NCBI GenBank assembly: GCA_019359715.1
Contig: JAHHGS010000123.1
Span: forward strand, 1 to 34,150
Origin: Aphanocapsa sp. GSE-SYN-MK-11-07L
GTDB lineage: Bacteria; Cyanobacteriota; Cyanobacteriia; Thermosynechococcales; Thermosynechococcaceae
Reading direction: 5' to 3'
Length of the DNA: 34,150 nucleotides
The notes below the pieces were generated by a model, which had not been told where the DNA came from, made no database searches, and saw only the letters and a list, made by a program, of their open reading frames with translations. Positions within the stretch are counted from its first letter, which is position 1; each line of letters starts with the position of its first letter. A program made the translations under genes and the position numbers. Positions 7,439-16,132 of this stretch are shown here, one piece after another.

Positions 7439-8152
7439 ATGACGACTTCACCTGGCTCAATCGTGTTGGATGGCAGCAAGAACTTGCAGATACGCAAAGC
7501 CACGATCGCCGATATTCCTTTCCTGGCTCAGATTGAATACGAATCTACCCTACCGCCAACCAATCAGTGCTTCTGGGATCAGGCCTTACAGGACACCAAC
7601 ACAACCGGAATCAGATTCATCGAAGCGTTGCTTAAAACAGATGCTTCCAGTTGGGGCGGGTCAACGGACTTTCTGATTTTGTCAGTAGCCGATCAGCCCG
7701 TTGCCGCCGCGGCCGGATTTACGCCCAATTCAGAGGACTACCGCCCCTTCCGGTTTTCACAGCTAAGTGCAGTTGCTCAAGAGTTGGGCTGGTCGAAGCA
7801 GATGGCAGACCAATTTTGCGATCGCTACGATCAACTCTGGGGCAGCGATCCTCAGCCTGCTTACCTCAAACCCCAAGCTCCCTGGATTATTGAAACTGTC
7901 GCTGTGCTTCCCGCCGCCAGAGGGCGCGGTTTGGGCAAAGTTTTAATCAAAGCTTTGCTCGATGAAGGGCGATCGCGGGGTTATTCCCACGCCGGAATTA
8001 TGGTGATCAACGGCAATGAGGCGGCTCGCCGCACCTATGAATCTGTTGGGTTTAAAATGTATCAAGCCTTTGGGGCTGCCTACTTCGACGATCAATTTTC
8101 AGGCATCACTAAATTTCGGCTCCGGTTGGACGAAGCCAGCGATCGCCGCTAA
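7439..8152 (+). CDS. GNAT-family N-acetyltransferase
   Basis: A 237-residue protein. The C-terminal half carries the GNAT acetyl-CoA signature: ETVAVLPAARGRGLGKVLIKALLDE contains the (R/Q)xxGxG/A pyrophosphate loop, followed by GIMVINGNEAARRTYESVGFK, the usual motif B strand and helix. The N-terminal half (IRKATIADIPFLAQIEYES) also looks like a GNAT first strand and helix. The substrate is not deducible. ATG 7439 has GGAG nine bases upstream. The gene is divergent from a TetR repressor, with shared operators between them, so it is probably the regulator's target and may inactivate or modify the compound sensed. A strong terminator lies 50 bases past its stop. Confidence 0.88.
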   Translation: MTTSPGSIVLDGSKNLQIRKATIADIPFLAQIEYESTLPPTNQCFWDQALQDTNTTGIRFIEALLKTDASSWGGSTDFLILSVADQPVAAAAGFTPNSEDYRPFRFSQLSAVAQELGWSKQMADQFCDRYDQLWGSDPQPAYLKPQAPWIIETVAVLPAARGRGLGKVLIKALLDEGRSRGYSHAGIMVINGNEAARRTYESVGFKMYQAFGAAYFDDQFSGITKFRLRLDEASDRR

Positions 8153-8202
8153 CAGTGCCTCCGGTTCATCTGCCCGGATGCTGGGTAAACAAAACCACAA
8201 AA

Positions 8203-8238
8203 GCAGGGTGTGCAATTAAGGCACACCCTGCTTTTTTT
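8203..8238. terminator. Bidirectional intrinsic terminator between the GNAT gene and glnA
   Basis: A perfect 11-bp GC-rich stem (GCAGGGTGTGC with GCACACCCTGC) encloses a 7-base loop and is followed by seven T on the plus strand. On the minus strand the stem is followed by four T. It sits between convergent genes and can end both transcripts. Confidence 0.92.
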
Positions 8239-8316
8239 ACTGTCAAGTATCTATTCGCCTGAATCAGATAACTTAGAACCTAATGCTTTCTTCGTCAAAC
8301 TGAACTTCAGTCAAGT

Positions 8317-9732
8317 TTAGCAGTCGTAGTAAAGCTCAAACTCATAGGGATGAGGCAGTTTACTGAGGGGCTTCACTTCACCATCCATCTTCATTGACAC
8401 CCAGTTGGTAATAAAGTCTTCCGGGAAAACACCACCAACCGTCAGGAAGTCATGGTCTTGCTCTAGATACATCAGCGCTTCGGCTAGGTTGGCTGGAGCC
8501 TTCGGAATCTTAGCCAATTCGTCGGGAGCCATTTCGTAGATGTCTACATCTAGGGGTTCACCGGGGTCAATTTGATTTTTAATCCCATCTAGACCCGCAC
8601 ACAGCATGGCTGAGAAAGTCAGGTAAGGGTTGCTCGAAGCATCTGGGCAGCGAAACTCCAAGCGCTTAGCTTTGGGATTGGTGCCCGACAGCGGAATCCG
8701 AATCGAAGCAGAGCGGTTGCCAGCGGAGTAAGCCAGGTTGACCGGTGCTTCAAACCCAGGCACCAAGCGTTTGTAAGAATTGACGGTCGGGTTGGTGAAG
8801 GCCAGCAGCGACTTGGCATGCTTGATCAATCCGCCAATGAAGTAAAGGGCGGTTTGGCTCAAGCCAGCATACTTATCGCCCGCAAACAGGGGTTGTCCAT
8901 CATTCCAAATCGACATGTGGCTGTGCATCCCAGACCCGTTGTCGTCGTAGATTGGCTTCGGCATAAAGGTGGCCGTCTTGCCATACTTACGAGCTACATT
9001 CTTGACCACGTATTTGTAGGTCATCACGTAGTCAGCCGCATGCACCAGATCTGAGAACTTGATGCCCAGTTCGCACTGACCACCAGCGGCGACTTCGTGG
9101 TGATGCTTCTCAATTGGCACCCCGCACTTGGCCATCGTCATCAGCATCTCTGTCCGCATGTCTTGCAGCATGTCGGACGGAGCAACTGGGAAGTAACCGC
9201 GTTTTTTGCCAATCTTGTGGCCTAAGCTGGACTCCTCACCGCTGTTCCACGGGCCTTCATCCGAGTCAATGAAGAAATAGCCTTCGTGGCCAGCCATGCC
9301 GTAGCTAACTTTGTCAAAAATGAAGAACTCTGGCTCTGGCCCACAATAGACCTTATCGCCAATCCCCGTCGAAATTAGATAGTCGATCGCCCGCTGAGCG
9401 ATTGAGCGCGGGTCGCGACCATAGAGTTCGCCGGTGCGGGGTTCGACAATTGAGCAGACCATGCTCAAGGTGGGCACATCCATAAACGGATCCATCCAGG
9501 CAGTGGTGGGGTCGGGCACCATCGCCATGTCAGAGTTGTTGATTGCCTTCCAACCCCGAATACTAGAGCCGTCAAAGGCAACCCCGCCAGAATTCGCAAA
9601 AGAATCTTCTTCAATCAAGCTTTTGTGAAACGTGCAGTGCTGCCAGATTCCATACAGGTCAACAAACTTGAGGTCAATCAGTTCAATTCCGTTGTCCTCA
9701 ATATACTTCAACACTTCTTGTGCAGTTTGCAT
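8317..9732 (-). CDS. glnA: Glutamine synthetase type I
   Basis: A 471-residue enzyme that joins ammonium to glutamate using ATP, the entry point of the GS-GOGAT cycle; GSI forms cytoplasmic dodecamers. Recognisable family blocks include FDGSSIRGW, the metal/ATP region [37 protein letters not shown], the latch region NRSASIRIP, and [15 protein letters not shown] tyrosine is present at the position of the enterobacterial adenylylation site ([10 protein letters not shown]), but cyanobacterial GS is known to be controlled instead by small inactivating proteins, and no gif gene is seen here. AGGAG lies seven bases before the ATG. An NtcA box with a spaced -10 lies upstream. The gene is monocistronic and ends at a bidirectional terminator. 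Confidence 0.98.
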   Translation of the reverse strand: MQTAQEVLKYIEDNGIELIDLKFVDLYGIWQHCTFHKSLIEEDSFANSGGVAFDGSSIRGWKAINNSDMAMVPDPTTAWMDPFMDVPTLSMVCSIVEPRTGELYGRDPRSIAQRAIDYLISTGIGDKVYCGPEPEFFIFDKVSYGMAGHEGYFFIDSDEGPWNSGEESSLGHKIGKKRGYFPVAPSDMLQDMRTEMLMTMAKCGVPIEKHHHEVAAGGQCELGIKFSDLVHAADYVMTYKYVVKNVARKYGKTATFMPKPIYDDNGSGMHSHMSIWNDGQPLFAGDKYAGLSQTALYFIGGLIKHAKSLLAFTNPTVNSYKRLVPGFEAPVNLAYSAGNRSASIRIPLSGTNPKAKRLEFRCPDASSNPYLTFSAMLCAGLDGIKNQIDPGEPLDVDIYEMAPDELAKIPKAPANLAEALMYLEQDHDFLTVGGVFPEDFITNWVSMKMDGEVKPLSKLPHPYEFELYYDC

Positions 9733-9818
9733 GGATTACTCCTAAAGAAATAGCGCGATCGCAGTGGGCTTACATGCAGAAATAAATGAAGACAGACTGC
9801 GGCATCAATCGAGCTACT

Positions 9819-9861
9819 ATGTTAGGAATTTGCAATCAGAAAATTTTGTATCAAAGATTAC
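9819..9861 (-). promoter_or_regulatory. NtcA-activated class II promoter of glnA
   Basis: The box GTA-TCAAAGAT-TAC at 9848-9861 is a perfect GTA-N8-TAC. On the minus strand TAACAT (9824-9819) follows after 23 bases and fits the TA-N3-T -10 of NtcA-dependent promoters. The predicted start lies near 9812, giving a leader of about 80 bases. Both elements and their spacing match the classic cyanobacterial glnA promoter. Confidence 0.85.
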
Positions 9862-9923
9862 CAAATTCCCAATTCGCTTTGCTTCGTTATACTCTCTTAA
9901 TTCCCCTGTGAGTGGTTCTGCGC

Positions 9924-9945
9924 CGTCTTAATGGCGTCTTAATTT
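9924..9945 (+). repeat. Period-11 direct repeat upstream of apcF
   Basis: Two tandem 11-base units, CGTCTTAATGG and CGTCTTAATTT, share their first eight bases. Direct repeats with an 11-base period are the usual site architecture of OmpR/PhoB-type regulators; CTTAA half-sites with 3-base gaps also resemble a two-unit Pho box. The repeat lies about 270 bases from apcF and about 190 from glnA, so its target is uncertain. Confidence 0.5.
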
Positions 9946-10214
9946 AGGAGGCTAAAGAGGGGCTGAAAACGACGAGGCGGCTGGTGCCTCACCGGGCCTC
10001 ATTTATCTGCTTCTATTGTATCCGTTGTTACTTGGGGCTGGGATTAAGCCAAGTCAGCAGGTTGGGCAAAGTTCTGTTAATGATCCGGTCTAGATCCCTT
10101 GCCATGATAGACTGAGGGAAATTTGACAATGGAAGCAAGCTGCCTAAACACCAAGGGTTTAGCGCTCACACACCACTAGCGTTTTAGAAAAGAAATTCAG
10201 GAGTCATTGCTACT

Positions 10215-10724
10215 ATGCGGGACGCAGTCGCCACTCTGATCAAAAGTTACGATACCACCGGGCGCTATTTCGATCGCGCTGCGGTTGATGCTCTCGCTTC
10301 CTATTTTGCCACGGGAGCCGGCAGAGTCAAGGCCGCAACCGTGGTTAACGCCGATGCCGCCGCGATCGTCAGAGAGACTGGTACGCGGCTATTTTCGGTG
10401 TTGCCAGAACTAATTCAGCCGGGTGGCAATGCCTATACCACCCGTCGCTACGCGGCTTGCCTGCGGGATTTAGACTATTACCTCCGCTACGCCACCTACG
10501 CTTTGGTGGCGGGAGACACCGATGTCCTCGATGAGCGGGTCTTAGAGGGACTGAGAGAAACCTACAACTCGCTGGGGGTGCCGATCGGCCCGACCGTGCA
10601 GGGGATTCAAATCATGAAGGAGATTGTCCAGGAGAAGGTTGCAGCGGCTGGGATTGACGGCTCTGGGTTTTTAGCTCAACCGTTTGACTACATGTCTCGT
10701 CAGATCAGCGAACAAAATATTTAG
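10215..10724 (+). CDS. apcF: Allophycocyanin beta-18 subunit (phycobilisome core)
   Basis: A 169-residue biliprotein of the phycobilisome core. It replaces one ordinary ApcB subunit in the terminal-emitter trimers that pass energy to the photosystems. The globin-like sequence includes GGNAYTTRRYAACLRDLDYYLRY with the phycocyanobilin-binding C82 and N72, the asparagine methylated in beta-type subunits. The opening MRDAVATLIKSYDTTGRY and the ending SRQISEQN fit ApcF better than ApcB, which differs at both ends. The gene stands alone, as apcF usually does, divergent from glnA. The start is ATG 10215 with AGGAG upstream. A long hairpin follows. Confidence 0.93.
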   Translation: MRDAVATLIKSYDTTGRYFDRAAVDALASYFATGAGRVKAATVVNADAAAIVRETGTRLFSVLPELIQPGGNAYTTRRYAACLRDLDYYLRYATYALVAGDTDVLDERVLEGLRETYNSLGVPIGPTVQGIQIMKEIVQEKVAAAGIDGSGFLAQPFDYMSRQISEQNI

Positions 10725-10745
10725 AACTCGCTCTGCGCTATTAAT

Positions 10746-10802
10746 TTTAGGGATGTTTTCGCGCCTGCAAGCAAAGTTTTCAGGTGTGGAAACATCCCTA
10801 AA
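10746..10802. terminator. Long hairpin after apcF
   Basis: A perfect 13-bp outer stem (10746-10758 with 10790-10802) continues through G-U tolerant pairs into an inner stem of about 7 bp (10761-10767 with 10781-10787). It starts 22 bases after the apcF stop. The downstream side reads TATTTCC, so it is not a strong U-tract terminator, but the position and size suggest a 3'-end structure for apcF. Confidence 0.65.
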
Positions 10803-10947
10803 TATTTCCTAATCATATAGAGTGCTTCTGCCCTTGCTCGGTGATGCTCTCGATCGCAAACAGCGGTTTTAGCATCATCCTGACCTGGAATGCGACAATT
10901 GAGGTTGCTCACCGATTCTTCATCCATGACTGGAAAGCGAGGCTGTT

Positions 10948-12078
10948 GTGCTGTCTAAAGGCTTTGAAGTCGAAATCTACACCGGGACTCCCGCCGGCAC
11001 CATTGTCGGCTTGTCTGATCGGATTGTGGCAGACCTGGATGGGTTTGTGCGGGAGCCAGACAGCCGCAATGTCGAGTACACGACTGCGCCAGCCTATCAC
11101 TACGACCAACTGCTGTGCGATTTGGTGCAGCCTCGCCTGCGGCTGCGCGACTACCTGCAAACCCTGGGCAACTATACGCTGATTCCGGGCAGTACGCTGG
11201 GGTTGGGCGGCGGCGATCGGTTTTACCGTTCTGATCCACAGAATCCTTATCACACGTACATTGAGCAAACCTACGGCACCAAGGTCGTTACCGCTAGCAT
11301 TCATATCAATGTTGGAATTGCTGACCCAGAAGTGCTGATGCGGGCCTGTCGGCTGGTGCGGGTTGAAGCAGCCCTCTATTTGGCTTTGAGTGCATCTTCG
11401 CCCTTTTTAGACGGTCAGGTGACGGGTGATCATTCAACCCGCTGGGCCACCTTCCCTAAAACTCCGCCCCAAGTGCCTTTGTTTACCAGCCATGCTGACT
11501 ATATTGAGTGGACGGAGACTGAACTAGCCAAGGGCAGTATGCAAAATGTCCGGCATTTATGGAGTGCAGTCCGCCCAAATGGCGATCGCCGCCCTTACTG
11601 CCTCAACCGCTTAGAGCTACGCATTTGCGACCTGATGATCGACCCGATCGCCCTGCTGGCAGTGACGGCTTTATTGGAAGCTCGCTTGATGCAACTGATG
11701 GAAGAACCCGCCCTTGACCCATTGACGGCTAATCTGACCAATGCTGATTTGGCTGCTTTAGCTGATGCCAATGAGGCTGCTGCTGCCCACGCGAGTTTGG
11801 ATGCAGAACTAACCCACTGGCAAGACGGCCGGACGCTGCTGGCCCGCGACTGGATTGAGGAACTTTATGCTGAAGTGTGGCCAACGGCCAAACAGCGGGG
11901 CTTTAGTTGTTTTCTCTCCCCAATTACCCGGATTTTGCGTCAAGGCAATGAAGCTCAGCGTTGGCTGCAAGCTTGTGAGCAGGGACAAACGGTTGCCGAG
12001 GTAATTGAGCAGTCGATCGTGGCAGCGGCCGTCCTAGAACAGGATCTCAAAGACAAACTCTGTCAGCCGATCGGCTAA
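10948..12078 (+). CDS. gshA: Glutamate-cysteine ligase, cyanobacterial type
   Basis: A 376-residue enzyme that catalyses the first, ATP-dependent step of glutathione synthesis (gamma-glutamylcysteine). The opening LSKGFEVEIYTGTPAGTIVGLSD and the block FVREPDSRNVEYTTAP are characteristic of the cyanobacterial GshA family in the GCS2/carboxylate-amine ligase group, which is unrelated in length to the enterobacterial enzyme. Further conserved pieces are TLGLGGGDRFYRSDPQNPYH and the LELRICD block, which supplies acidic metal ligands in this superfamily. The start is GTG at 10948 with GAGG just upstream. No gshB lies nearby. It converges with the Anbu gene with 56 bases between stops. Confidence 0.93.
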   Translation: MLSKGFEVEIYTGTPAGTIVGLSDRIVADLDGFVREPDSRNVEYTTAPAYHYDQLLCDLVQPRLRLRDYLQTLGNYTLIPGSTLGLGGGDRFYRSDPQNPYHTYIEQTYGTKVVTASIHINVGIADPEVLMRACRLVRVEAALYLALSASSPFLDGQVTGDHSTRWATFPKTPPQVPLFTSHADYIEWTETELAKGSMQNVRHLWSAVRPNGDRRPYCLNRLELRICDLMIDPIALLAVTALLEARLMQLMEEPALDPLTANLTNADLAALADANEAAAAHASLDAELTHWQDGRTLLARDWIEELYAEVWPTAKQRGFSCFLSPITRILRQGNEAQRWLQACEQGQTVAEVIEQSIVAAAVLEQDLKDKLCQPIG

Positions 12079-12134
12079 AAAGGGCAGTGGTATCGACAGC
12101 GATTTTCAATTTCACCGGGGATAGTTTTTTGAAC

Positions 12135-12941
12135 TCACGATATATCACTACCGACAGGTGCTTCGGTTGGGTCTGGGAAAGCTGGTGATGGTACAAAGTT
12201 GTTTGGTTGGGGGTCATGCCAATCGAGGGGCGGCATGTGGTCAAAGGCTTTTCTGAGTGCGCCTTCCCAATACTTGCGAACTTTGACTAAATAAGGGTCT
12301 CCCACGGGCAATCTGAGCTGATGGCGAATCAGCAGGCTGTCGGCTTCATACATCACCATGTTGATCGGTGGGCCAACCGAAATGTTTGACTTCATGGTTG
12401 AATCAATTGAAAGCAGGGCGCACTTGGCCGCATCTTCCAGCGGGATGTCGTAGTTGAGCGTGCGATCTAAGATCGGCTTGCCGTATTTGGCCTCACCAAT
12501 TTGTAAGAAAGGTGTTTCTTTGGTCGCCTGTAGGCAATTGCCTTGGCTATAAATCAAAAACAAACAGGGTTCTTCTCCCTTAATTTGACCGCCGAGCAGA
12601 AAACTGGACTGGAATTCAATTTTGTCTTGCTGGAGCCAAGTTCGATTTTCATCTAGGACTTGGCGTGTTTTCTGACCAATGTAGCGAGCCACTTCAAACA
12701 TGCTGGGCAAGGTATGCAAATTCGCCTCAGCCTGGGCTTTCAGGTCTTTACGCAGCAAAGCTAAGATGCCTTGGCTCATTGAAAGATTGCCAGCAGTGCA
12801 GAGCACAATCACCCGATCGCCTGGGTCCGAAAAGTTGAATAATTTTTGGTAATTGGAAATGTAGTCTACACCAGCGTTGGTGAGAGAGTCTGCCGCCATC
12901 ACAATTCCATAGCGGGTAATCACGCCGAGGCAATAGGTCAT
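12135..12941 (-). CDS. Anbu-type proteasome-related Ntn hydrolase
   Basis: A 268-residue protein of the ancestral-beta-subunit (Anbu) family, related to HslV and 20S beta subunits. After Met removal the N-terminus is TYCLGV, exposing the predicted nucleophile Thr2. GIVMAADSLTNAGVDYISNYQKLFNF supplies the Asp (D18) and Lys (K33) expected near the active site. The family occurs in cyanobacteria and proteobacteria and forms ring or helical assemblies; its substrate is unknown. The Anbu partners I would expect (alpha-E, transglutaminase-like and ATP-grasp genes) are not next to it here. Instead it lies 27 bases after an aminotransferase gene on the same strand, suggesting co-transcription. The ribosome site is weak. 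Confidence 0.87.
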   Translation of the reverse strand: MTYCLGVITRYGIVMAADSLTNAGVDYISNYQKLFNFSDPGDRVIVLCTAGNLSMSQGILALLRKDLKAQAEANLHTLPSMFEVARYIGQKTRQVLDENRTWLQQDKIEFQSSFLLGGQIKGEEPCLFLIYSQGNCLQATKETPFLQIGEAKYGKPILDRTLNYDIPLEDAAKCALLSIDSTMKSNISVGPPINMVMYEADSLLIRHQLRLPVGDPYLVKVRKYWEGALRKAFDHMPPLDWHDPQPNNFVPSPAFPDPTEAPVGSDIS

Positions 12942-12968
12942 GGCAGTGTCCGAGAGTTCTAAACGCTT

Positions 12969-14156
12969 TTACAAAGAATAGCGAATATTAGCTTGTTTAA
13001 GCCGATTCAGGGCTTCTTGCAGGCGATCGCAGTCCGCAATCAAACTCACCCGCACATAGCCTTCTCCACCTGCCCCAAAGGCATTGCCCGGTGTCACCAC
13101 CACGCCTGTTTCTTGCAGCAGCTTGAGGGCAAAGTCAGTCGAGCCAACGCTAGCCGGGCAGGGAATCCACAGGTACATTGTGGCCATGGTTTTAGGCACA
13201 TCCCAGCCGAGTTCGGCTAAGCCCGCAATCAAAAAGTCGCGGCGAGTGCGGTAGCGGTCTTGGACGGTTTGCAGGTAGCTATCGGGCAAGTTCAAAGCCG
13301 TCTCCGCCGCCGTTTGCAGCACCGAGAATAGCCCGTAGTCTAAATTTGTTTTCAGCGTCCGCAAGCCCTGAATCACGTGCCGATTGCCGACCACAAAGCC
13401 AACCCGCCAGCCGGCCATGTTGTAGGTCTTAGACAGGGTATGAAACTCAACCCCAACCTCTTTGCCGCCCGGAATTTCCAGCAAGCTGGTCGGCTGGTAG
13501 CCGTCAAAGGCCAGTTCGGCATAGCAGAGGTCATGCACCAGCAGAATATTCCAACGGCGGGCAAATTCCACCATCTCGACGAAAAACTCCCGCGGAGCGA
13601 TCGCCGCCGTCGGGTTACTCGGATAGTTAAAGTAAAGAATTTTTGCCCGCTCGGCTACTGAATCAGGAATCGCGGCTAAGTCAATCAGCCAATCGTTTTC
13701 TGGTTTTAAGATCAGGCTGTGAATTTCGGCTCCAGCGATCGCCGGCCCCCGAAAATGGGGTGGGTAAGCCGGGCTGGGCACCAGCACTAAGTCGCCAGGA
13801 TTAACGTAGGCCAGGGCCAAATGGGTTAACCCTTCTTTGGAGCCGAGCAATGGCAAGGCCTCGCCGTCTGGGTCTAAATCAACGTTGTAGCGGCGCTTGT
13901 ACCACTGGGTAATGCTGCGCCGAAACCCAGTCGTGCCTTCAAAGGGCGGATAGCCGTGGTTGCTGGCTTGGTCAAAGGCAGCGATCGCCGCTTCAATCAC
14001 CGGGCGGGGGGCGGCACCATCGGGGTTGCCCATGCCCAAATCAATTAAATCAATCCCTTGCTCGCGCACCCTAGCTTTCAGTTCATCCAGGCGGGCAAAC
14101 ACGTAGGGGGGGAGCGTGCGGAGGCGTTCAGCCGGTTTTAACCACTCTAAGCTCAT
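12969..14156 (-). CDS. Class I/II PLP-dependent aminotransferase (aspartate/DAP aminotransferase-like)
   Basis: A 395-residue fold-type I aminotransferase. Signatures: IDLGMGNPDGAAP near the N-terminus, GSKEGLTHL (105-113), NYPSNPTAAIAP (177-188, containing the cofactor-stacking and substrate-binding NP motif), the Asp in VHDLCYAELAFDG, and the Schiff-base lysine K243 in HTLSKTYNMAGWRVGF; the substrate-carboxylate arginine is in GYVRVSLI. It resembles proteins annotated in cyanobacteria as aspartate aminotransferase or LL-diaminopimelate aminotransferase homologues, and the substrate cannot be settled from sequence. The start codon overlaps the stop of the upstream dehydrogenase by 4 bases (ATGA), implying translational coupling. 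The Anbu gene follows after 27 bases. Confidence 0.88.
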   Translation of the reverse strand: MSLEWLKPAERLRTLPPYVFARLDELKARVREQGIDLIDLGMGNPDGAAPRPVIEAAIAAFDQASNHGYPPFEGTTGFRRSITQWYKRRYNVDLDPDGEALPLLGSKEGLTHLALAYVNPGDLVLVPSPAYPPHFRGPAIAGAEIHSLILKPENDWLIDLAAIPDSVAERAKILYFNYPSNPTAAIAPREFFVEMVEFARRWNILLVHDLCYAELAFDGYQPTSLLEIPGGKEVGVEFHTLSKTYNMAGWRVGFVVGNRHVIQGLRTLKTNLDYGLFSVLQTAAETALNLPDSYLQTVQDRYRTRRDFLIAGLAELGWDVPKTMATMYLWIPCPASVGSTDFALKLLQETGVVVTPGNAFGAGGEGYVRVSLIADCDRLQEALNRLKQANIRYSL

Positions 14157-15295
14157 GCCTTGCCCTCGCCGATCGCCGCCGCGTTTTTGCTATTTCGCTC
14201 GACCGGGGCTGTCGTCGAAACCATGGCGGCCATCAGTTGGGCGGGTTCAACCGGAAACGGCAAATGGTGCAAGTCAGAGTTGGGCAGGCAAGCCACCTCG
14301 GCCGCAGTTTGCAGCGCTTGCAGGGTAACTTGCTCCATCCCCAACGCGGCTAAGGTGGTTGGCAAGCCAATCTCGCTATAAAACTTGAGCAACTGTTGGC
14401 GCGCCGTCGCCGCTAAATGGTTGCCTGCGACCATTTCTTCCAGCCGCAGTTGAACCAAAATCCCGAAGGCGACTTTTTCACCGTGCAGGGTTTGGCGAGT
14501 CGGCGGTAAATGGGTTAGCCCATTGTGAACGGCATGGGCAGCCACAGTCCGGCACTGAGCGCCCCCCAAACCGCCAATCACCCCTGCCATCAGCACAGTC
14601 GCATCGACCACTTCTTGCCAGGTTTGGCTTTCCGGTTGCTCTAGGGCGATCGCCGCTTTCTGGAACAAAATATCCCGCAGCACCCGCGCCTGCTGGACGG
14701 CGGCAATCACCAAGGTGTCTTGGGAATGACCGCTGCTGACGGAAGCTTCGTACCACTTGGCTAAAGCATCGCCAATTCCGGCCACCAGGGTGCGATTGGA
14801 GGCGGTGGCAATGATCTGGTAGTCCAAAATCAATAAATCTGGGCAACGTAGCAGCCCGACATCATACTGGAAGGCGCCAGCCTCTGAATAAACGTTAGAG
14901 AGGGCTGTCCAAGCCGCACAGGTGGCGGCTGTGGTTGGAATTGTCACAACTGGCAACTGGCAATGATCGGCAATCAATTTGGCGGCATCAAGGGCTTTGC
15001 CGCCGCCTACCCCAATGATTAAATCGGCTTGATGTTCGACAACAGCCTGTCTGAGCTGAGCCAGACTCGTTTCACTGCAATCTTGTCCATAGGTAGCTGA
15101 GCCATAGGTCAGCCCTGCCAAAATTGGTGCTAATCGGGGCTGAACCACCGCCCCAGAGTGCTGACCGCTAATCACCAGCGGGCGCTGCCCCAACCTGGCG
15201 ATCGCCGCTCCTGCCTGCGCTAAGACGCCCGCCCCCCGCATAACTTGGGTTGGAGCAATAGTGATGGTGGGAGCGGAACAGGAATTCACAGTCAT
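14153..15295 (-). CDS. Iron-containing alcohol dehydrogenase, glycerol-dehydrogenase-like
   Basis: A 380-residue oxidoreductase of the Fe-ADH/GldA superfamily. The nucleotide-binding loop is GVGGGKALDAAK (95-106). Predicted metal ligands by comparison with glycerol dehydrogenase are D176 (GIGDALAKWYE), H254 (AAHAVHNGLT) and H271 (LHGEKVAFG). The TIPTTAATCAAWT block and the HAVHNGL block resemble GldA rather than butanol dehydrogenases. The substrate is unknown, and the coupling to an aminotransferase gene argues against simple glycerol catabolism. It is probably first in a transcript with the aminotransferase and Anbu genes. Confidence 0.85.
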   Translation of the reverse strand: MTVNSCSAPTITIAPTQVMRGAGVLAQAGAAIARLGQRPLVISGQHSGAVVQPRLAPILAGLTYGSATYGQDCSETSLAQLRQAVVEHQADLIIGVGGGKALDAAKLIADHCQLPVVTIPTTAATCAAWTALSNVYSEAGAFQYDVGLLRCPDLLILDYQIIATASNRTLVAGIGDALAKWYEASVSSGHSQDTLVIAAVQQARVLRDILFQKAAIALEQPESQTWQEVVDATVLMAGVIGGLGGAQCRTVAAHAVHNGLTHLPPTRQTLHGEKVAFGILVQLRLEEMVAGNHLAATARQQLLKFYSEIGLPTTLAALGMEQVTLQALQTAAEVACLPNSDLHHLPFPVEPAQLMAAMVSTTAPVERNSKNAAAIGEGKA

Positions 15296-15334
15296 AAAAG
15301 GCAGGAATGAAGCTTAAGGGCACTTAACCTAATT

Positions 15335-15856
15335 TTAAGAGTTTTCGGGCTGGGGTAAACGGGCCAAATTATCGGTGTAGAGCGTGACTTGCAGATTCGG
15401 GTCTTCCCGCACAAACAGCGATCGCTCGACCTGCCCTAAAACTAACGGCTCGGAGACTCCCGGTTCAGGATGCAGAATGGTTCTGGCTCTAATCGTCATT
15501 TGCTGTTGTCCCCGCCCCATTCGTCCGGGCGAAAATAAGTCGCTGGCGGCTTGGCGCAGGGTCGCTTCTAGCTCAGACTGGCTGATTTGTGGCGCAACAG
15601 CAATGACGGTTTGGCTGGCGCCAGTATCGTAAACCAACGTATATTTGCCTGCGCCCGGCACGATCGTATGTTGAAACGGCACCAAGCCGAGAGAAAACAG
15701 ACCCGCTGTCAGCACACCAAAAAAGCCTGTTATCCCCACCAGCCGAAACCGAAAGCCCCACTTAAACAAAAAGGCAATTATGGCTAGCCCGGCCAAGCCG
15801 AGGGTGGCAAACCCAACCCAACGACCATAGGTAAAAAAATCTTCAGAACCAAACAT
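15335..15856 (-). CDS. ycf51: Ycf51 family membrane protein
   Basis: A 173-residue protein of the Ycf51 family (DUF2518), found in cyanobacteria and some plastid genomes; its function is unknown. Two membrane segments lie near the N-terminus (about residues 13-32 and 37-60), followed by a soluble domain with the conserved LVYDTGASQTVIAVAP and a region rich in ARTILHPEPG. ATG 15856 was chosen because AAGGA lies nine bases upstream and the family starts at this MFGSEDFF; the open frame extends to 15901 but without a ribosome site. It lies 39 bases upstream of the dehydrogenase gene on the same strand and may share its transcript. Confidence 0.88.
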   Translation of the reverse strand: MFGSEDFFTYGRWVGFATLGLAGLAIIAFLFKWGFRFRLVGITGFFGVLTAGLFSLGLVPFQHTIVPGAGKYTLVYDTGASQTVIAVAPQISQSELEATLRQAASDLFSPGRMGRGQQQMTIRARTILHPEPGVSEPLVLGQVERSLFVREDPNLQVTLYTDNLARLPQPENS

Positions 15857-16132
15857 GACTTTTTTCCTTCTAGTTAGACAACGAGGGGAGATGATCAGCA
15901 TTTCCAGTGTGCAGCAATTTAATTGCCGCGATCGCTATTTTTCGAGCAAAATCTTGCTTATCCTTTCTAGCTGAGAATCCTCAGAGCAATTCCAATTGTT
16001 GAAGAATCAACGGCTGAGGCAGAGGGGCAATCCCCAGCAGACCTTTGATTTGAGGGGCAGCGTCGATCGACTGGCTCTTGTGCCAATCCAAACCTGGATC
16101 GGATCATTGATCAGCAATCCCTTAAGTCCTGA

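Larger units (their letters stand above)
9733..10214. other. glnA-apcF intergenic region (482 bases)
   Basis: This is the divergent region between glnA (minus) and apcF (plus). It holds the NtcA-type glnA promoter (9819-9861), a period-11 direct repeat (9924-9945), and an isolated -35-like TTGACA at 10123-10128 without a convincing -10 before apcF. AGGAG at 10199-10203 lies 11 bases before the apcF ATG. No open frame with a ribosome site was found. Confidence 0.6.

Noticed and set aside
12066-12077. 12-base palindrome AGCCGATCGGCT at the end of gshA
   Set aside because: It contains coding sequence and the CGATCG core common in this genome, with no loop or T-tract; not treated as a terminator.
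15981-16091. Minus-strand frame of 36 codons starting TTG 16091 (reads IDAAPQIKGLLGIAPLPQP)
   Set aside because: It has protein-like composition, but no ribosome site, family match or upstream open frame to which it could belong.
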